Shown piece after piece: positions 17,459 to 26,894 of a DNA stretch of 64,000 bases. Both the position numbers and the translations under genes were made by a program. Within the stretch, counting starts at the first letter, position 1; the number at the start of each line of letters is the position of its first letter. The notes beneath the pieces are model-generated. The model made no database searches. It saw only the letters and a list, made by a program, of their open reading frames with translations, and was not told the origin of the DNA. Where the stretch lies: positions 558,001-622,000 of the forward strand of contig JAPWKC010000003.1 in assembly GCA_028283725.1 (NCBI GenBank), given 5' to 3'. The stretch comes from Neorhizobium sp. (GTDB lineage: Bacteria > Pseudomonadota > Alphaproteobacteria > Rhizobiales > Rhizobiaceae).

Positions 17459-17813
17459 GCGTGAGCCTTTGACAGGAATGCGAGCGTGCCTGCCAGGAAA
17501 GGGGCCGGCGGATGAGGCCGTCCAATATCCGCCTGACAAAATGGCATCGGTGAATGGCAGGTCTATCTGCCCTTGTGATTAGCCGGAGCATCTTGCCCGG
17601 ACCTTGTCGGGCGCCGCATGGCGGTGATGGGGGCGCCTGTGTCGCGCTCCTCCGGCAGGTCGTCCATACGGGCCGCGACCGGTGCGGGTGGGCGCAACGG
17701 AGTTCGGCGCAGGATGGGTGGCTTGCTGGTGTCGTTCACGCCGACGCTGCGGCGTGGTATAGCAAGAAAAGATGCCGGGACTGGAAAATGCCAACAGTCG
17801 GAGCTTGGATATC
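17459..17813. other. Gene-free stretch upstream of the glycosyltransferase
   Basis: I see no supported gene, RNA or clear promoter motif here; it should contain the promoter of the minus-strand glycosyltransferase. Confidence 0.4.
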
Positions 17814-18101
17814 ATGGCGATGATAGAGCATGGGGGCAGGGGGAAGATGTCGGGCATGCCGGCCAAGCCGGCCAGGCCGGCCAGGCCGGGCATGCGAGAG
17901 CTGCGAGAGATGTCGGCAATGATCTCTTTGCCGGATGACATCCGGGCCGAGGTCGATCTGCGGCTCGGGCCGTATATCGACTATTCCGCTCGCGCCCGCA
18001 TCACGCCCTTCGGGGTGATCTGCGCCGGGCTGGCCGCGACCGCCATCATTCTGGCGGCGGGTGCCGTTGCAACATCGGTGCGGCGACGGGGCGGTTCGTG
18101 A
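17814..18101 (+). CDS. Small single-span membrane protein, hypothetical
   Basis: A possible 95-residue protein: a short basic N-terminus containing Pro-Ala-Lys/Arg repeats (encoded by a 9-bp tandem repeat), a soluble amphipathic part (ISLPDDIRAEVDLRLGPYIDY), then one hydrophobic helix (FGVICAGLAATAIILAAGAVA) and a basic end. The start codon is uncertain and there is no strong ribosome-binding site. No family recognised. Confidence 0.4.
   Translation: MAMIEHGGRGKMSGMPAKPARPARPGMRELREMSAMISLPDDIRAEVDLRLGPYIDYSARARITPFGVICAGLAATAIILAAGAVATSVRRRGGS
17859..17889. repeat. 9-bp tandem repeat, about 3.4 copies
   Basis: Units CCGGCCAAG, CCGGCCAGG, CCGGCCAGG and CCGG follow one another, flanked on both sides by GGGCATG-like sequence. 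If the surrounding small gene is real it encodes Pro-Ala-Arg repeats. Confidence 0.6.
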
Positions 18102-18185
18102 ACGGACGGCGCGGCGCCGCCGTTCAGGGCCTATCGCCGCGCTGTCGCGGCCGTGCGTGCCTCTTCGCCCATGGCTTTTCGGCGA

Positions 18186-19304
18186 TCAGGCCTTGCGCCG
18201 CAGGGTGATCACCGTCAGTTCCGAGGGGATGCCGATGCGCAGGGCAAAGCCCGGCCACAGGGCGGTGCCGTTGTTGACGTAGAGCTGCATGTCGCCAACC
18301 TTGTAGAGACCCGAGACATAGCCGTTGTTGCTGCGGGCAACGATGCGGTCCAGCCCGAGGATCATGCCGCCATGGGTGTGGCCGGACAATTGCAGGGCGA
18401 CACCGGCCGCCGCAGAGCGCGCCGCCATCCTCGGCTGGTGATCGAGCAGCACCACCGGGGCGCCTGCCGGTGCATCCTTCAGCGCGGCGGCAAGATCCGG
18501 AGCGGGGAAGGGGCGGCCGAGCGCGGCAAGATCGGTCAGGCCGGCGACGACCAGACTGTCTTTGCCGCGGGTAACGACCGCGTGCTCGTTCAAGAGCATC
18601 CGGATGCCCATGCCGGCATCGTGCTGCATCCAGCGATCATAGCCGAAATAATATTCGTGGTTGCCGGGAATGGCAAAGACGCCATCACGGGCGCGCAATG
18701 CGGCCAGCGGTGCGACATCGGCCTTGCGGGCTTCCAGCGTGCCATCGATGAAGTCGCCGGTAATGACCGTCATATCGGCATCGAGCGCGTTGGCGCGGGC
18801 AACGACCTCGCGTGCCCAGTCTGCGGTGAACAGGCGGCTCAGGTGCAGATCCGTCAACTGGATGATGCGGTATCCGTCGAAGGCGGGGGCAAGCCCCGCG
18901 ATCTCGACCTCCATGGTCTTGACCGGCGGAATGCGGATCGCCTGCGTGACGCCATAGGCGGAAAGGCCAAGTGCCAGAATGCCGAGCCCATAGCGGATCT
19001 CCGGCGGAACGATCGGAAAGCTGCGTCTTGCCGCAGCAAGGATCAGTGTGACCGCATCAAGCGCCACCTGAAAGACGAAGAGCAGTACGACCGTGCCGAG
19101 AAGCAGGTTGAAAAGGATGATCAGCGGGCGCGGAAATTCCGGCGCGAAGACCGATCCCGACGACAGGCGGTTCACCAGATAATATTGCGAGGCAACGAGG
19201 AGGAGGCCGGCGACGAGGAGCTTGATCGGCCAGATCCACGGGAGCGGCATGATGAAGCGGACAGCGACGACCGCCCATGGAATTCCGATTATCAGATGAA
19301 ACAT
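18186..19304 (-). CDS. Membrane-anchored metallophosphoesterase
   Basis: About 372 residues. Four hydrophobic segments occupy roughly residues 1-130, followed by a calcineurin-like phosphoesterase domain with all metal-binding motifs: TDLHLS, TGDFIDG, GNHEYY, and SGHTHGG near the C-terminus. This is the YkuE-like family, which acts at the membrane on lipid or nucleotide phosphates; the substrate is unknown. ATG 19304 begins the first membrane helix; a frame extending to 19376 adds a basic, unlikely N-terminus. Confidence 0.85.
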   Translation of the reverse strand: MFHLIIGIPWAVVAVRFIMPLPWIWPIKLLVAGLLLVASQYYLVNRLSSGSVFAPEFPRPLIILFNLLLGTVVLLFVFQVALDAVTLILAAARRSFPIVPPEIRYGLGILALGLSAYGVTQAIRIPPVKTMEVEIAGLAPAFDGYRIIQLTDLHLSRLFTADWAREVVARANALDADMTVITGDFIDGTLEARKADVAPLAALRARDGVFAIPGNHEYYFGYDRWMQHDAGMGIRMLLNEHAVVTRGKDSLVVAGLTDLAALGRPFPAPDLAAALKDAPAGAPVVLLDHQPRMAARSAAAGVALQLSGHTHGGMILGLDRIVARSNNGYVSGLYKVGDMQLYVNNGTALWPGFALRIGIPSELTVITLRRKA

Positions 19305-19452
19305 CAAGTGGGTCCGACAGGTTTCGTAACGGCTGCCCATCGCCCGGCGCATGTGGCCCCGCGGATGGCAATCCAATCCACCACAAGATGGTGGCTCAAC
19401 CGCCCGCCTTCAAGCGCCGATATCGTATAAGCTTCTGAAAATAATCGGAAAA

Positions 19453-19529
19453 TGGCGCACCCGACAGGATTCGAACCTGTGACCTTTGGAATCGGAATCC
19501 AACACTCTATCCAGCTGAGCTACGGGTGC
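19453..19529 (-). tRNA. tRNA-Arg (anticodon CCG)
   Basis: On the minus strand the gene begins GCACCCG, has a D-arm GCTCAGCTGGATAGAG, an anticodon stem TTGGA/TCCAA with loop TTCCGAT (anticodon CCG, reading CGG), a T-arm with GGTTCGAATCC, the matching acceptor CGGGTGC, discriminator G and an encoded CCA. All stems pair. Confidence 0.96.
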
Positions 19530-19668
19530 TAACCGTCAAGGCGAAGTGACTCGCCCAAGTCCGATGGCTGGTTCTTAGCCGAGCCGCTCGTTCTCTTCAA
19601 TGGAATTCTTTGGTCTTGCTGCAAGTTCCTGTCCGGCGGTGGGTTTCCGGTCGTGACGGGATGGCGGT

Positions 19669-20247
19669 TCAGCGGCGGCGCAGCCGGGCGATGGCGGCGT
19701 CGATCATCAGATTGGCGATCTTCATGCGTGTCGTTGCCTGCGCCAGCCATTGCGGCCCGACGCTGTCGGGATGGTTGCTGCGGGCGAAGCGGCGGCGTTT
19801 TTCTGTCAGCGTCGCTTCGTTGTCGTCGTCCGTGATTGCCAGGTCTTCGGCAATCTCGTCTTCGGACAGGCGCAGGAGATGTGCCGGCATCGGCTGTTTC
19901 CTGGGTCGAGGTGGCGCAAACTCGTCGCTATAGGGGGTGTTGGCGAACGCGCGGGGTTCGTGGTCGATATCCGAAACGGCCTCGGCGAAGATGGTCGGCT
20001 CGGGCCATGCCGGCGTGCCCGGCATGCGGTCGTCCTGACGCTCGGCATCGGCCGCTGTTTCGAAATAGGCGCTGGCCCGCTCGGCGGCACCGCCCGACAT
20101 GGTCGCCTGATCGGCCGCTTCCGCGACGAAGCCGGAGGCAAGGCCATTGATGCGGAACGCATCCGGCTGCGGTTCTGCGCCGCTTTCCTCTTCCTCCTCC
20201 TTCAGCCGGGTGAGCACCGACTGGAAGGCCGACTGGCCGATAAGCAT
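19669..20247 (-). CDS. J-domain-like protein with C-terminal HPD motif
   Basis: A 192-residue protein. Residues 1-120 are a variable, acidic region; residues about 125-190 form a short helical domain with RRRFARSNHPDSVG (HPD at 159-161), followed by AQATTRMKIANLMIDAA. HPD between two helices is the hallmark of DnaJ-type co-chaperones that stimulate DnaK ATPase. The domain is short and C-terminal, with no Gly/Phe or zinc region, so it would be a class III J-protein. No DnaK partner lies nearby. A Glu5 run occurs near the N-terminus. Confidence 0.65.
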   Translation of the reverse strand: MLIGQSAFQSVLTRLKEEEEESGAEPQPDAFRINGLASGFVAEAADQATMSGGAAERASAYFETAADAERQDDRMPGTPAWPEPTIFAEAVSDIDHEPRAFANTPYSDEFAPPRPRKQPMPAHLLRLSEDEIAEDLAITDDDNEATLTEKRRRFARSNHPDSVGPQWLAQATTRMKIANLMIDAAIARLRRR

Positions 20248-20424
20248 GGTGATGTCCTGTTGCGGCTGAACAAAAGCACGGGTGCATGGCGCCGGGCTTG
20301 TGCAATGGGCAGCGGGCTTTCGCGGATTAGCACCGGGCTTTGGCGGGGCGACCGGGCCGGGGCCATGGCGCTGGGGCCCGAGCCGGCTTTCTCGATCAGG
20401 GCGCGGGTATCTTGCGCAGAAGGA

Positions 20425-21273
20425 TCAGGTCTGGCTTTGCGACTGGCCCTGCTGGCTCTGCACCTGGCTTCCCGTCACGGTTAGCGAGACCTTGAGGTTC
20501 TCGCCCGGATTTTCCTGCTTGGGGCCGATCCGCATGCCGGAGACGGGTGCGCAATCCTTGTAGCAGAGGCCGGTCGCAATCCTCACATAGCGCTCGTCGG
20601 GGCACATCTTGTTTGCCGCATCGAAACCGACCCAGCCGAGGCCCGGGACATGGGCTTCGGCCCAGGCATGGGTCGCCACCTGGTCCGACTGGTCCTCCAT
20701 CATCAGATAGCCGGAGACGTAGCGCGCCGGCACCTTCAAAAAGCGGGCGGCGGAGATGAAGATATGGGCGTGGTCCTGACAGACGCCGGTCCTTGCTGCG
20801 AGCGCTTCCTCGGCCGTCGTCTCGGTGGTGGTGGAGCCCGGCGTGTAGGCGACCGCCTCGTGGATGGCCTCCATCAGCGCGTGCATCAGCGCAAGCTCGC
20901 TGTCGCCCTTTACAGATTGCGCCAGTTCCTTGACGAGCTTGCCCGGCGTCGTGCGCGGGGTCTCGCGCAGGAAGAGCCAGAGCGGGCAGAACCCCTGATG
21001 GGTGCCGAACACGCCGGCGCGATCCTCCGTCTCCACTTCGCCCGAGGCGACGATGCGGATGACGTGTTCGGTGCCCTCGATCGACACCAGTTCGACGCGG
21101 TTGCCGAACTGGTCGGCATAGCCCGCCTCGATCTTGGCGCCGTCGATCGCCACCTGCCAGTTCAAGACTTTCTGGCCGGGGGCGTTCTGCGGCGAAAGCC
21201 GCAGGCGCTGCAGCGAGTAGGGAACCGGTTCGTCATAGAAATATTCTGTCGTATGCGAAATCTTCAGCCGCAT
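20425..21273 (-). CDS. Transglutaminase-like cysteine peptidase family protein
   Basis: A 282-residue protein of the bacterial transglutaminase group: an N-terminal beta domain (HTTEYFYDEPVPYSLQRLRLSP), then the catalytic domain with Cys in RTGVCQDHAHIF, His in ATHAWAEA and Asp in GWVGFDAANK, a full Cys-His-Asp triad. The C-terminal tail is a Gln-Ser repeat. With the next two genes it forms the well-known trio (circularly permuted ATP-grasp, alpha-E, transglutaminase) thought to make and process a peptide or amide. ATG 21273 begins at the first strand; ATG 21282 is an alternative. Confidence 0.88.
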   Translation of the reverse strand: MRLKISHTTEYFYDEPVPYSLQRLRLSPQNAPGQKVLNWQVAIDGAKIEAGYADQFGNRVELVSIEGTEHVIRIVASGEVETEDRAGVFGTHQGFCPLWLFLRETPRTTPGKLVKELAQSVKGDSELALMHALMEAIHEAVAYTPGSTTTETTAEEALAARTGVCQDHAHIFISAARFLKVPARYVSGYLMMEDQSDQVATHAWAEAHVPGLGWVGFDAANKMCPDERYVRIATGLCYKDCAPVSGMRIGPKQENPGENLKVSLTVTGSQVQSQQGQSQSQT

Positions 21274-21342
21274 GGGCGTCATCCTTGGCGATCTTGCTGC
21301 CGGCGGTGGCACTGTCGTTTCGAGGCCGGTAATGGCCGGGCG

Positions 21343-22284
21343 CTACTGGTAGAACCGGTAGCCTTCGGAAATCTCGGCGCTCAGCTGGCTGTTGCGGCTG
21401 ACGAAATCCTCGAGGAATTCGTGCAGGCCCTGATCCATGATCTCGGCGATGGCGTCGGGCTTCAGCGTCTTCTTGATCGCGTCGGCCGTCTCATGCGCCT
21501 TCAGCCGCTCGCCGTAATCCTCCGCCAGATATCCCAGATTGCTGGTGATCTTGGCATAGCAATAGGCGAGCGAGCGCGGCATGCGGCCGTTCAGGATCAG
21601 GAAATCGGCGATATTGCCGGACTGGTATTCGCCCTCGTAGACCCAGCCGTAGGAACGGTGCGCCGAGACAGAGCGCAGGATGGATTCCCATTGCATGTTG
21701 TCGAGGGCCGAGCCGACCTGGCTCACCGACGGCAGAAGCACGTAATACTTCACGTCGAGGATCCGGCTGGTATTGTCGGCCCTTTCGATGAACGTGCCGA
21801 TGCGGGAGAAATTATAGAGATCGTTTCTCAGCATCGAGCCGTGGAAGGCGCCGCGGATCAGGCCGCAGCGGTGCTTGATGACGTCGATCAGTTCGGGAAG
21901 GTCGGCGGCCTTCCATTTGCGCGAGAGCCGCGCCTTCAGGTCGATCCAGGCCTCGTTGGTGGCTTCCCAGGTCTCGCGGGTGAGCGCCGTTCGCACCATG
22001 CGGGCATTGTTGCGGCCCGCCTCGATACAGGACATCACGCTCGACGGATTGTTGCGGTCGCACAGAAGATAATCGACGGCATTGGCGGCCGTCAGCTCGC
22101 TGTGAACGGTGTCATAGGCCTCGCGCACGCCGGCACTTTCGAGCACGCCGTTCCAGTCTTCGTCGGACGAGCCGGCGCGGGTCAGCGAAACGCGCAGGCC
22201 CGCATCCACCAGCCGCGCAATGTTTTCGGCTCTCTCGATGTAGCGGAACATCCAATAGAGGCCGTTTGCAGTTCTTCCCAACAT
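21343..22284 (-). CDS. Alpha-E domain protein (DUF403)
   Basis: A 313-residue all-helical protein with the family start LGRTANGLYWMFRYIERAEN and internal repeats RMVRTALTRETWEATNEAW and FIERADNTSRILDVKYY. Alpha-E proteins are found with ATP-grasp and transglutaminase partners in predicted peptide-synthesis operons. It lies 50 bp after the ATP-grasp gene and 70 bp before the transglutaminase gene. Confidence 0.9.
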   Translation of the reverse strand: MLGRTANGLYWMFRYIERAENIARLVDAGLRVSLTRAGSSDEDWNGVLESAGVREAYDTVHSELTAANAVDYLLCDRNNPSSVMSCIEAGRNNARMVRTALTRETWEATNEAWIDLKARLSRKWKAADLPELIDVIKHRCGLIRGAFHGSMLRNDLYNFSRIGTFIERADNTSRILDVKYYVLLPSVSQVGSALDNMQWESILRSVSAHRSYGWVYEGEYQSGNIADFLILNGRMPRSLAYCYAKITSNLGYLAEDYGERLKAHETADAIKKTLKPDAIAEIMDQGLHEFLEDFVSRNSQLSAEISEGYRFYQ

Positions 22285-22334
22285 CTAGGTCACACACTCA
22301 ATCAAAAGGAATGAAATCAGTCTTCACGCAACCA

Positions 22335-23744
22335 TCAGTCTTCGAGGACCCAGGTGTCCTTGGTGCCACCCCCCTGGCTGGAATTGACGACGAGCGAGCC
22401 CTGTTTCAACGCCACGCGGGTCAGACCGCCCGGAATGATCTTCACCTTGTCGGAGACCAGAACATAGGGCCTCAAGTCGACATGGCGGGGCGCGATGCCC
22501 TTGTTGACGAAGATCGGTACGGTCGACAGCGCCAGTGTCGGCTGGGCGATGTAATTGCCCGGTTTGGCGGCCAGCTTTTCGGCAAACTCGGCGCGTTCCT
22601 TCTTCGAGGCCGTCGGGCCGACCAGCATGCCGTAGCCGCCTGAGCCGTGGACTTCCTTGATGACCAGTTCCTCGATGTGTTCCAGCACATATTTGAGGCT
22701 GTCTGCTTCGGAACAGCGCCATGTGGGCACGTTTTCCAGAAGCGCCTTGCGGCCGGTGTAGAATTCGACGATCTCGGGCATATAGGAATAGATCGCCTTG
22801 TCGTCGCAGATGCCGGTTCCCGGCGCATTGGCAATCGTGATGTTGCCGGAGCGATAGACGTCCATGATGCCCGGCACGCCAAGCGCCGAATCCGGCCGGA
22901 AGGTGAGGGGATCGAGGAAATCGTCGTCGACGCGGCGGTAGAGAACGTCGATCGCCTCGTAGCCACGGGTGGTGCGCATCTTCACCTTGCCGTCGATGAC
23001 GCGCAGGTCGCCGCCTTCCACCAGTTCGACGCCCATCTGGTCGGCGAGGAACGAGTGCTCGTAATAGGCGGAATTGTAGATGCCGGGGGTGAGGACTGCG
23101 ACGCGCGGACGGCCCTTGCAGCCGGGAGGGGCAAGCGAGGCGAGCGACTGGCGCAGAAGCCGCGGATAATCCTCGACGCGCTGCACCTTGTTCAGCGTGA
23201 AGAGTTCCGGAAACATCTGCATCATCGTCTCGCGGTTCTCCAGCATGTAGGAGACGCCGGAGGGCGTGCGGGCATTGTCTTCCAGAACGTAGAACTGGTC
23301 CTCGCCGGTTCTGACGATATCGGTGCCGACGATATGGGTATAGACGCCGCCCGGCGGCTTGAAGCCGATCATTTCCGGCAGGAAGGCGACATTGTTTTCG
23401 ATCAGCTGGCGCGGGATGCGGCCGGCCTTGATGATTTCCTGCTTGTGATAGATGTCGTCGAGAAAGGCGTTGAGCGCCAGAACCCGCTGCTCGATGCCCT
23501 GCGCGAGCTTGCGCCACTCGCGGCCGGAAATGATGCGCGGGATGATGTCGAAGGGGATCAGCTTTTCAGAACTGTCCGCATGGCCATAGACAGCGAAGGT
23601 GATGCCGGTCTTGCGGAAGATGTTTTCCGCATCCTGGGTCTTGCGGATCAGATGCGCCGTATCCTGGCTGGCGTACCAGTCGTGATAGGTGCCGTAAGGT
23701 GGTCGCGGAAGATTTTCCGTAGTCAACATTTCATCGAATGCCAA
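22335..23744 (-). CDS. Circularly permuted ATP-grasp type 2 protein (DUF404/DUF407)
   Basis: About 469 residues with the signature blocks of the permuted ATP-grasp family: YHDWYASQD near the N-terminus, FDIIPRIIS, GIEQRVLALNAFLDDIYH, QFYVLEDNARTPSGVSY, and the end SSQGGGTKDTWVLED. It is the predicted carboxylate-amine ligase of the trio and the first gene. I placed the start at TTG 23744, eight bases after GGGGA; ATG 23729 lacks a ribosome-binding site. Confidence 0.9.
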   Translation of the reverse strand: MAFDEMLTTENLPRPPYGTYHDWYASQDTAHLIRKTQDAENIFRKTGITFAVYGHADSSEKLIPFDIIPRIISGREWRKLAQGIEQRVLALNAFLDDIYHKQEIIKAGRIPRQLIENNVAFLPEMIGFKPPGGVYTHIVGTDIVRTGEDQFYVLEDNARTPSGVSYMLENRETMMQMFPELFTLNKVQRVEDYPRLLRQSLASLAPPGCKGRPRVAVLTPGIYNSAYYEHSFLADQMGVELVEGGDLRVIDGKVKMRTTRGYEAIDVLYRRVDDDFLDPLTFRPDSALGVPGIMDVYRSGNITIANAPGTGICDDKAIYSYMPEIVEFYTGRKALLENVPTWRCSEADSLKYVLEHIEELVIKEVHGSGGYGMLVGPTASKKERAEFAEKLAAKPGNYIAQPTLALSTVPIFVNKGIAPRHVDLRPYVLVSDKVKIIPGGLTRVALKQGSLVVNSSQGGGTKDTWVLED

Positions 23745-24089
23745 AGGCGCGTCCCCTTTTTTGGCAATAAGAGTACAACGCTCAAGGCAATGCAAGAAGC
23801 ATGACAGTTGCCCCGCGAAGTTTTTGAATGACGGTCGGATTTATGCTGCAATGCCTCCCGTACAGGGGAAATGTCGCGCCAGAGGCTCAAAGACAAGGGG
23901 GCGGGCAGGACTGGGGATCAGAGTTGAGGTGGCGTTAAAAGCGCCAGCTGCCCAAGTGTTGCTCATGTGCCGATCTTGCGCGGATGATGTCCGGATGCTT
24001 GGACTTTCCGGGGCAAGTTGCGGATCTGCCAAAGAAAAAGCCGCCCCGAAACGGGACGGCTTCACTCTTCTCAACGATGACCGCTGCGA
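23745..24089. other. Divergent/convergent spacer with helicase terminator
   Basis: No gene found. It should contain the promoter of the minus-strand ATP-grasp operon at its left and holds the terminator of the DEAD-box helicase at its right. Confidence 0.45.
24031..24063 (-). terminator. Rho-independent terminator of the DEAD-box helicase gene
   Basis: On the minus strand, arms AAGCCGTCCCG and GGGGCGGCTT around a short TTTC loop are followed by TTTTTCTTT. It lies about 27 bp after the helicase stop codon. Confidence 0.85.
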
Positions 24090-25844
24090 TCAGCCCCGGC
24101 TGCGCTTGCGGCCCTGAAAGCCGCTGCCGCGGTTCTCGCCGTTCTGGCCGCCACGGTTTTCACCGCCGCCGAAGCGGACCGGGCCGCGGTTCTCGCTGCG
24201 CTTTTCAGCCGGCGGTGCATGACGGTTCTGGGCGCCCTTCGGCTGATCAGATGTCGCACCGGCATTCGGGCCTGCGTTATGCGCCTTGCGCTGCTTTTCC
24301 GGCTCATGCGCGCCGTGGCTTGCATGATCGCGGTTGGTGCGCTGGCCGGCCTTGGCAACGCTGCCTGCATCACCCTTCGGGGCGCTGCGACGCTGCTCGC
24401 CTCTCGGCTGCTCGGTGCGGGCCGGACGGCCTTCGCCCCTCGGCTTTGCCGGGCGGAAGTCCGATACGGCCGACAGGTCGTTGTCTGCCTGGCTGCGCGG
24501 CGCTTCTGCGGCACCCTCTGCGAAGAAGGGCTTGCGGGCCGGACGCTCGCGGCGCGGGCCGCGGTCCTCGCGGCCGCCGGCGCCGGCATTGCCGCCGCCG
24601 TTTGCGCGCTGGCCACCATTGCCACGTCCGCCATTACCGGCGCCACCGCGGGCCTTGTTGCCACCGCGGCTATTGGCGTTGCCATTGCCGCGAACCGGGC
24701 GGTTCATCGCCTCGGGACGCTCGCCGGAGGCCGTGGTGATCTCGATGCCCATCAGCTTTTCGATGTCACGCAGCAGCATGGTTTCGTCCGGCGCGCAGAA
24801 CGCGACCGCCATGCCTTCACGACCGGCACGCGCGGTGCGGCCGATACGGTGAACATAGGCGTCCGGTACTTCCGGCAGGTCGTAGTTGTAGACATGGCTG
24901 ACGGCCGGGATGTCGATGCCGCGGGCGGCAACGTCGGTGGCGATCAGCGTCTTGATCTCGCCATCGCGGAAGCCCTTCAGCGCGCGGTCACGCTGGCCCT
25001 GGCTCTTGTTGCCGTGGATGGAGGCGACCGAGAAGCCGATATTGTCGAGATGCTTCATCAGCTTCTCGGCGGTGTGCTTGGTGCGCATGAAGACGATTGC
25101 GCGGCCATCGGGATTGTCGTTCAGCGACTTGCGCAGGAGCTCGGTCTTGTCGCCCTTGCCGGCGACGAAGTGGACGACCTGTTCGACCTTGTCGGCGGCC
25201 TTGCCCGGAGGCGTGACCTCGACCTTGACCGGATCGACGAGGTATTCGCCGGCCAGTTCGGCGATCGCCTTCGGCATGGTGGCGGAAAACAGCATCGTCT
25301 GGCGACGCTTCGGCACCATCTTGGCAATCTTGCGCAGGTCATGCACGAAGCCGAGGTCGAGCATCTGGTCGGCTTCGTCGAGCACGAGGAAGCGTACCGT
25401 CGTGAGCGACAGGGCGCGGCGGTTGACGAGGTCGAGAAGGCGGCCGGGCGTTGCGACGAGAATGTCGGTGCCACGCTCAAGCAGCTGCTGCTGGCGGTTG
25501 ATCGACACGCCGCCGACAACCATGTTGATGCGCAGCGGCGACTTCTTGATGAAGCCCTTGAGGTTGGTGGCGATCTGGTTCACCAGCTCGCGCGTCGGCG
25601 CAAGGATCAGCGAACGGGTGGTGCGGTTGTCCGGGCGGATGTTTTCGACGATGAGACGCTCGATCAGCGGCAGGCCGAAGGCGGCCGTCTTGCCGGTGCC
25701 GGTCTGGGCCAGACCGATCAGGTCTCGGCCCTGAAGCAGAAGCGGGATCGCCTGCTGCTGGATAGGTGTCGGGTTCTCGTAGCCAAGCTCGGTGACTGTG
25801 TCTACGATCTGCTTGGTAAGGCCAAGCTCATGGAAATTCGTCAA
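24090..25844 (-). CDS. DEAD-box ATP-dependent RNA helicase (RhlE-like)
   Basis: A 584-residue helicase. Core motifs are complete: Q motif (GYENPTPIQQQAIP), Walker A AQTGTGKT, PTRELVNQI, TPGRLLDL, VLDEADQMLDLGF, LFSATMP, ATDVAARGIDIP and HRIGRTARAG. From about residue 385 on a long tail rich in Gly, Arg, Asn and Pro (RGG-like) follows, typical of RhlE-type proteins that act in cold shock, ribosome assembly and mRNA turnover. The start is TTG 25844 (TTG-ACG-AAT), eight bases after AAAGG; the ATG at 25886 is less likely. It is monocistronic with its own terminator. Confidence 0.92.
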   Translation of the reverse strand: MTNFHELGLTKQIVDTVTELGYENPTPIQQQAIPLLLQGRDLIGLAQTGTGKTAAFGLPLIERLIVENIRPDNRTTRSLILAPTRELVNQIATNLKGFIKKSPLRINMVVGGVSINRQQQLLERGTDILVATPGRLLDLVNRRALSLTTVRFLVLDEADQMLDLGFVHDLRKIAKMVPKRRQTMLFSATMPKAIAELAGEYLVDPVKVEVTPPGKAADKVEQVVHFVAGKGDKTELLRKSLNDNPDGRAIVFMRTKHTAEKLMKHLDNIGFSVASIHGNKSQGQRDRALKGFRDGEIKTLIATDVAARGIDIPAVSHVYNYDLPEVPDAYVHRIGRTARAGREGMAVAFCAPDETMLLRDIEKLMGIEITTASGERPEAMNRPVRGNGNANSRGGNKARGGAGNGGRGNGGQRANGGGNAGAGGREDRGPRRERPARKPFFAEGAAEAPRSQADNDLSAVSDFRPAKPRGEGRPARTEQPRGEQRRSAPKGDAGSVAKAGQRTNRDHASHGAHEPEKQRKAHNAGPNAGATSDQPKGAQNRHAPPAEKRSENRGPVRFGGGENRGGQNGENRGSGFQGRKRSRG

Positions 25845-26238
25845 AGCGAATACCTTTCGAGGCGCCAGAAGCCTTCGACCGGACACGGCGTCCTTGCCGT
25901 GCGGTCTGCCTGTGGCGTCAAGAACCCCGCGTGAATTGGGAACTTGTAAGTTGAAGATGCTTTCCAGCGCCGCGGCCCCTCATGTCGTGGGGCTTTCTAA
26001 CGTCTGCGCCTTGTTCCTTCTTCGCTGATAAACCCTCTTTGCAGGAGGAATGACTGGAAGCGAGGCAACTCACGCGGCTGCCGGAAGGTGAAAGCTGAAC
26101 TGCATGTGGTGGATTTTCGCCGAAAAGTCAAGGGTTCCGGCAAAAGCTTCTGTGCCTGCGCGATGCAAAAGGCCCGCCCCGTTGGTCGCAGGGCGGGCCG
26201 CTCGCATGATCTGGGAGGATCAAGGGTCGGGTACGGGA
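25845..26238. other. Spacer between helicase and small secreted protein genes
   Basis: No coding region is supported. It should hold the helicase promoter and includes a terminator for the next minus-strand gene. Confidence 0.45.
26167..26199 (-). terminator. Rho-independent terminator of the small secreted protein gene
   Basis: On the minus strand, arms GGCCCGCCC and GGGCGGGCC around an 11-nt loop are followed by TTTTGC. It lies about 40 bp after the stop at 26239. Confidence 0.75.
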
Positions 26239-26580
26239 TCAGTAACCAGGGCAGACGCGGGCGCGGTAGGCGTCGCCATATTCGTTTTCGACCCATTCAT
26301 AGTGGCAGCGCGGCGGGTAGGCGGGTGCGTAATAGGCCCGGTGGTAGACGCGCGGCGGGGGCGGCGGCGGCGCGTATTCCGGCTCGACATAAACGGTGCG
26401 GGGCTGCGAGGCGATTGCGCCACCGATCAGGCCACCGACGACACCGCCGGCTGCACCGGCCCAGAATTCGTCGCGCGCTTCAGCCGTCGTCGCGGTTGCA
26501 GCAGCGGCGCCACCGATCGTCAAAGCAACGAGGCCGATTGCGGCCATCTTCTTGAATGCGGAATTGATGAATACCGACAT
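26239..26580 (-). CDS. Small secreted glycine-zipper protein
   Basis: A 113-residue protein with an N-terminal signal (KKMAAIGLVALTIGGAAAATATTAEA), a Gly-rich hydrophobic segment (AGAAGGVVGGLIGGAIA), a Pro-rich stretch and a C-terminal part with Cys residues (PPRCHYEWVENEYGDAYRARVCPGY). The C-terminal motif is frequent in small exported rhizobial proteins of unknown role. ATG 26580 opens the signal peptide. Confidence 0.75.
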   Translation of the reverse strand: MSVFINSAFKKMAAIGLVALTIGGAAAATATTAEARDEFWAGAAGGVVGGLIGGAIASQPRTVYVEPEYAPPPPPPRVYHRAYYAPAYPPRCHYEWVENEYGDAYRARVCPGY

Positions 26581-26894
26581 CGGATGTTTCCTTATCCCCA
26601 TGACATCAAGGGTACGGTCCAAATATCGTCGGCAATGACGGCAGATTGATGGAATTTGGAGCGTAATTTCCTGAACGGGTGTTCATGGAACTACCGCTGC
26701 GGGTTGAAATTTCAGCCCGCCAGAGCACCGGCCGACCGGACTGTGGCCAGAATCCGGCAGAGACAAGGTGGCGGCAGGGCAGGTTTTTTCGCCACATGCG
26801 GCCGCGCATATCTCGGGCGCCGCGAACAACGGCATGTTAACACTCGTCATGGTGTTATTCTCTGATTGGGGAACGAATCAATATTTCAGGGCGA
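26581..26894. other. Divergent promoter region
   Basis: The region separates the minus-strand secreted protein from the plus-strand kinase, so both promoters should lie here. A short imperfect dyad (TAACAC/GTGTTA) sits around 26836-26855. No gene seen. Confidence 0.4.

Noticed and set aside
20650-22314. Plus-strand open frame over the transglutaminase and alpha-E genes
   Set aside because: Antisense shadow across two conserved genes; no motifs or plausible start.
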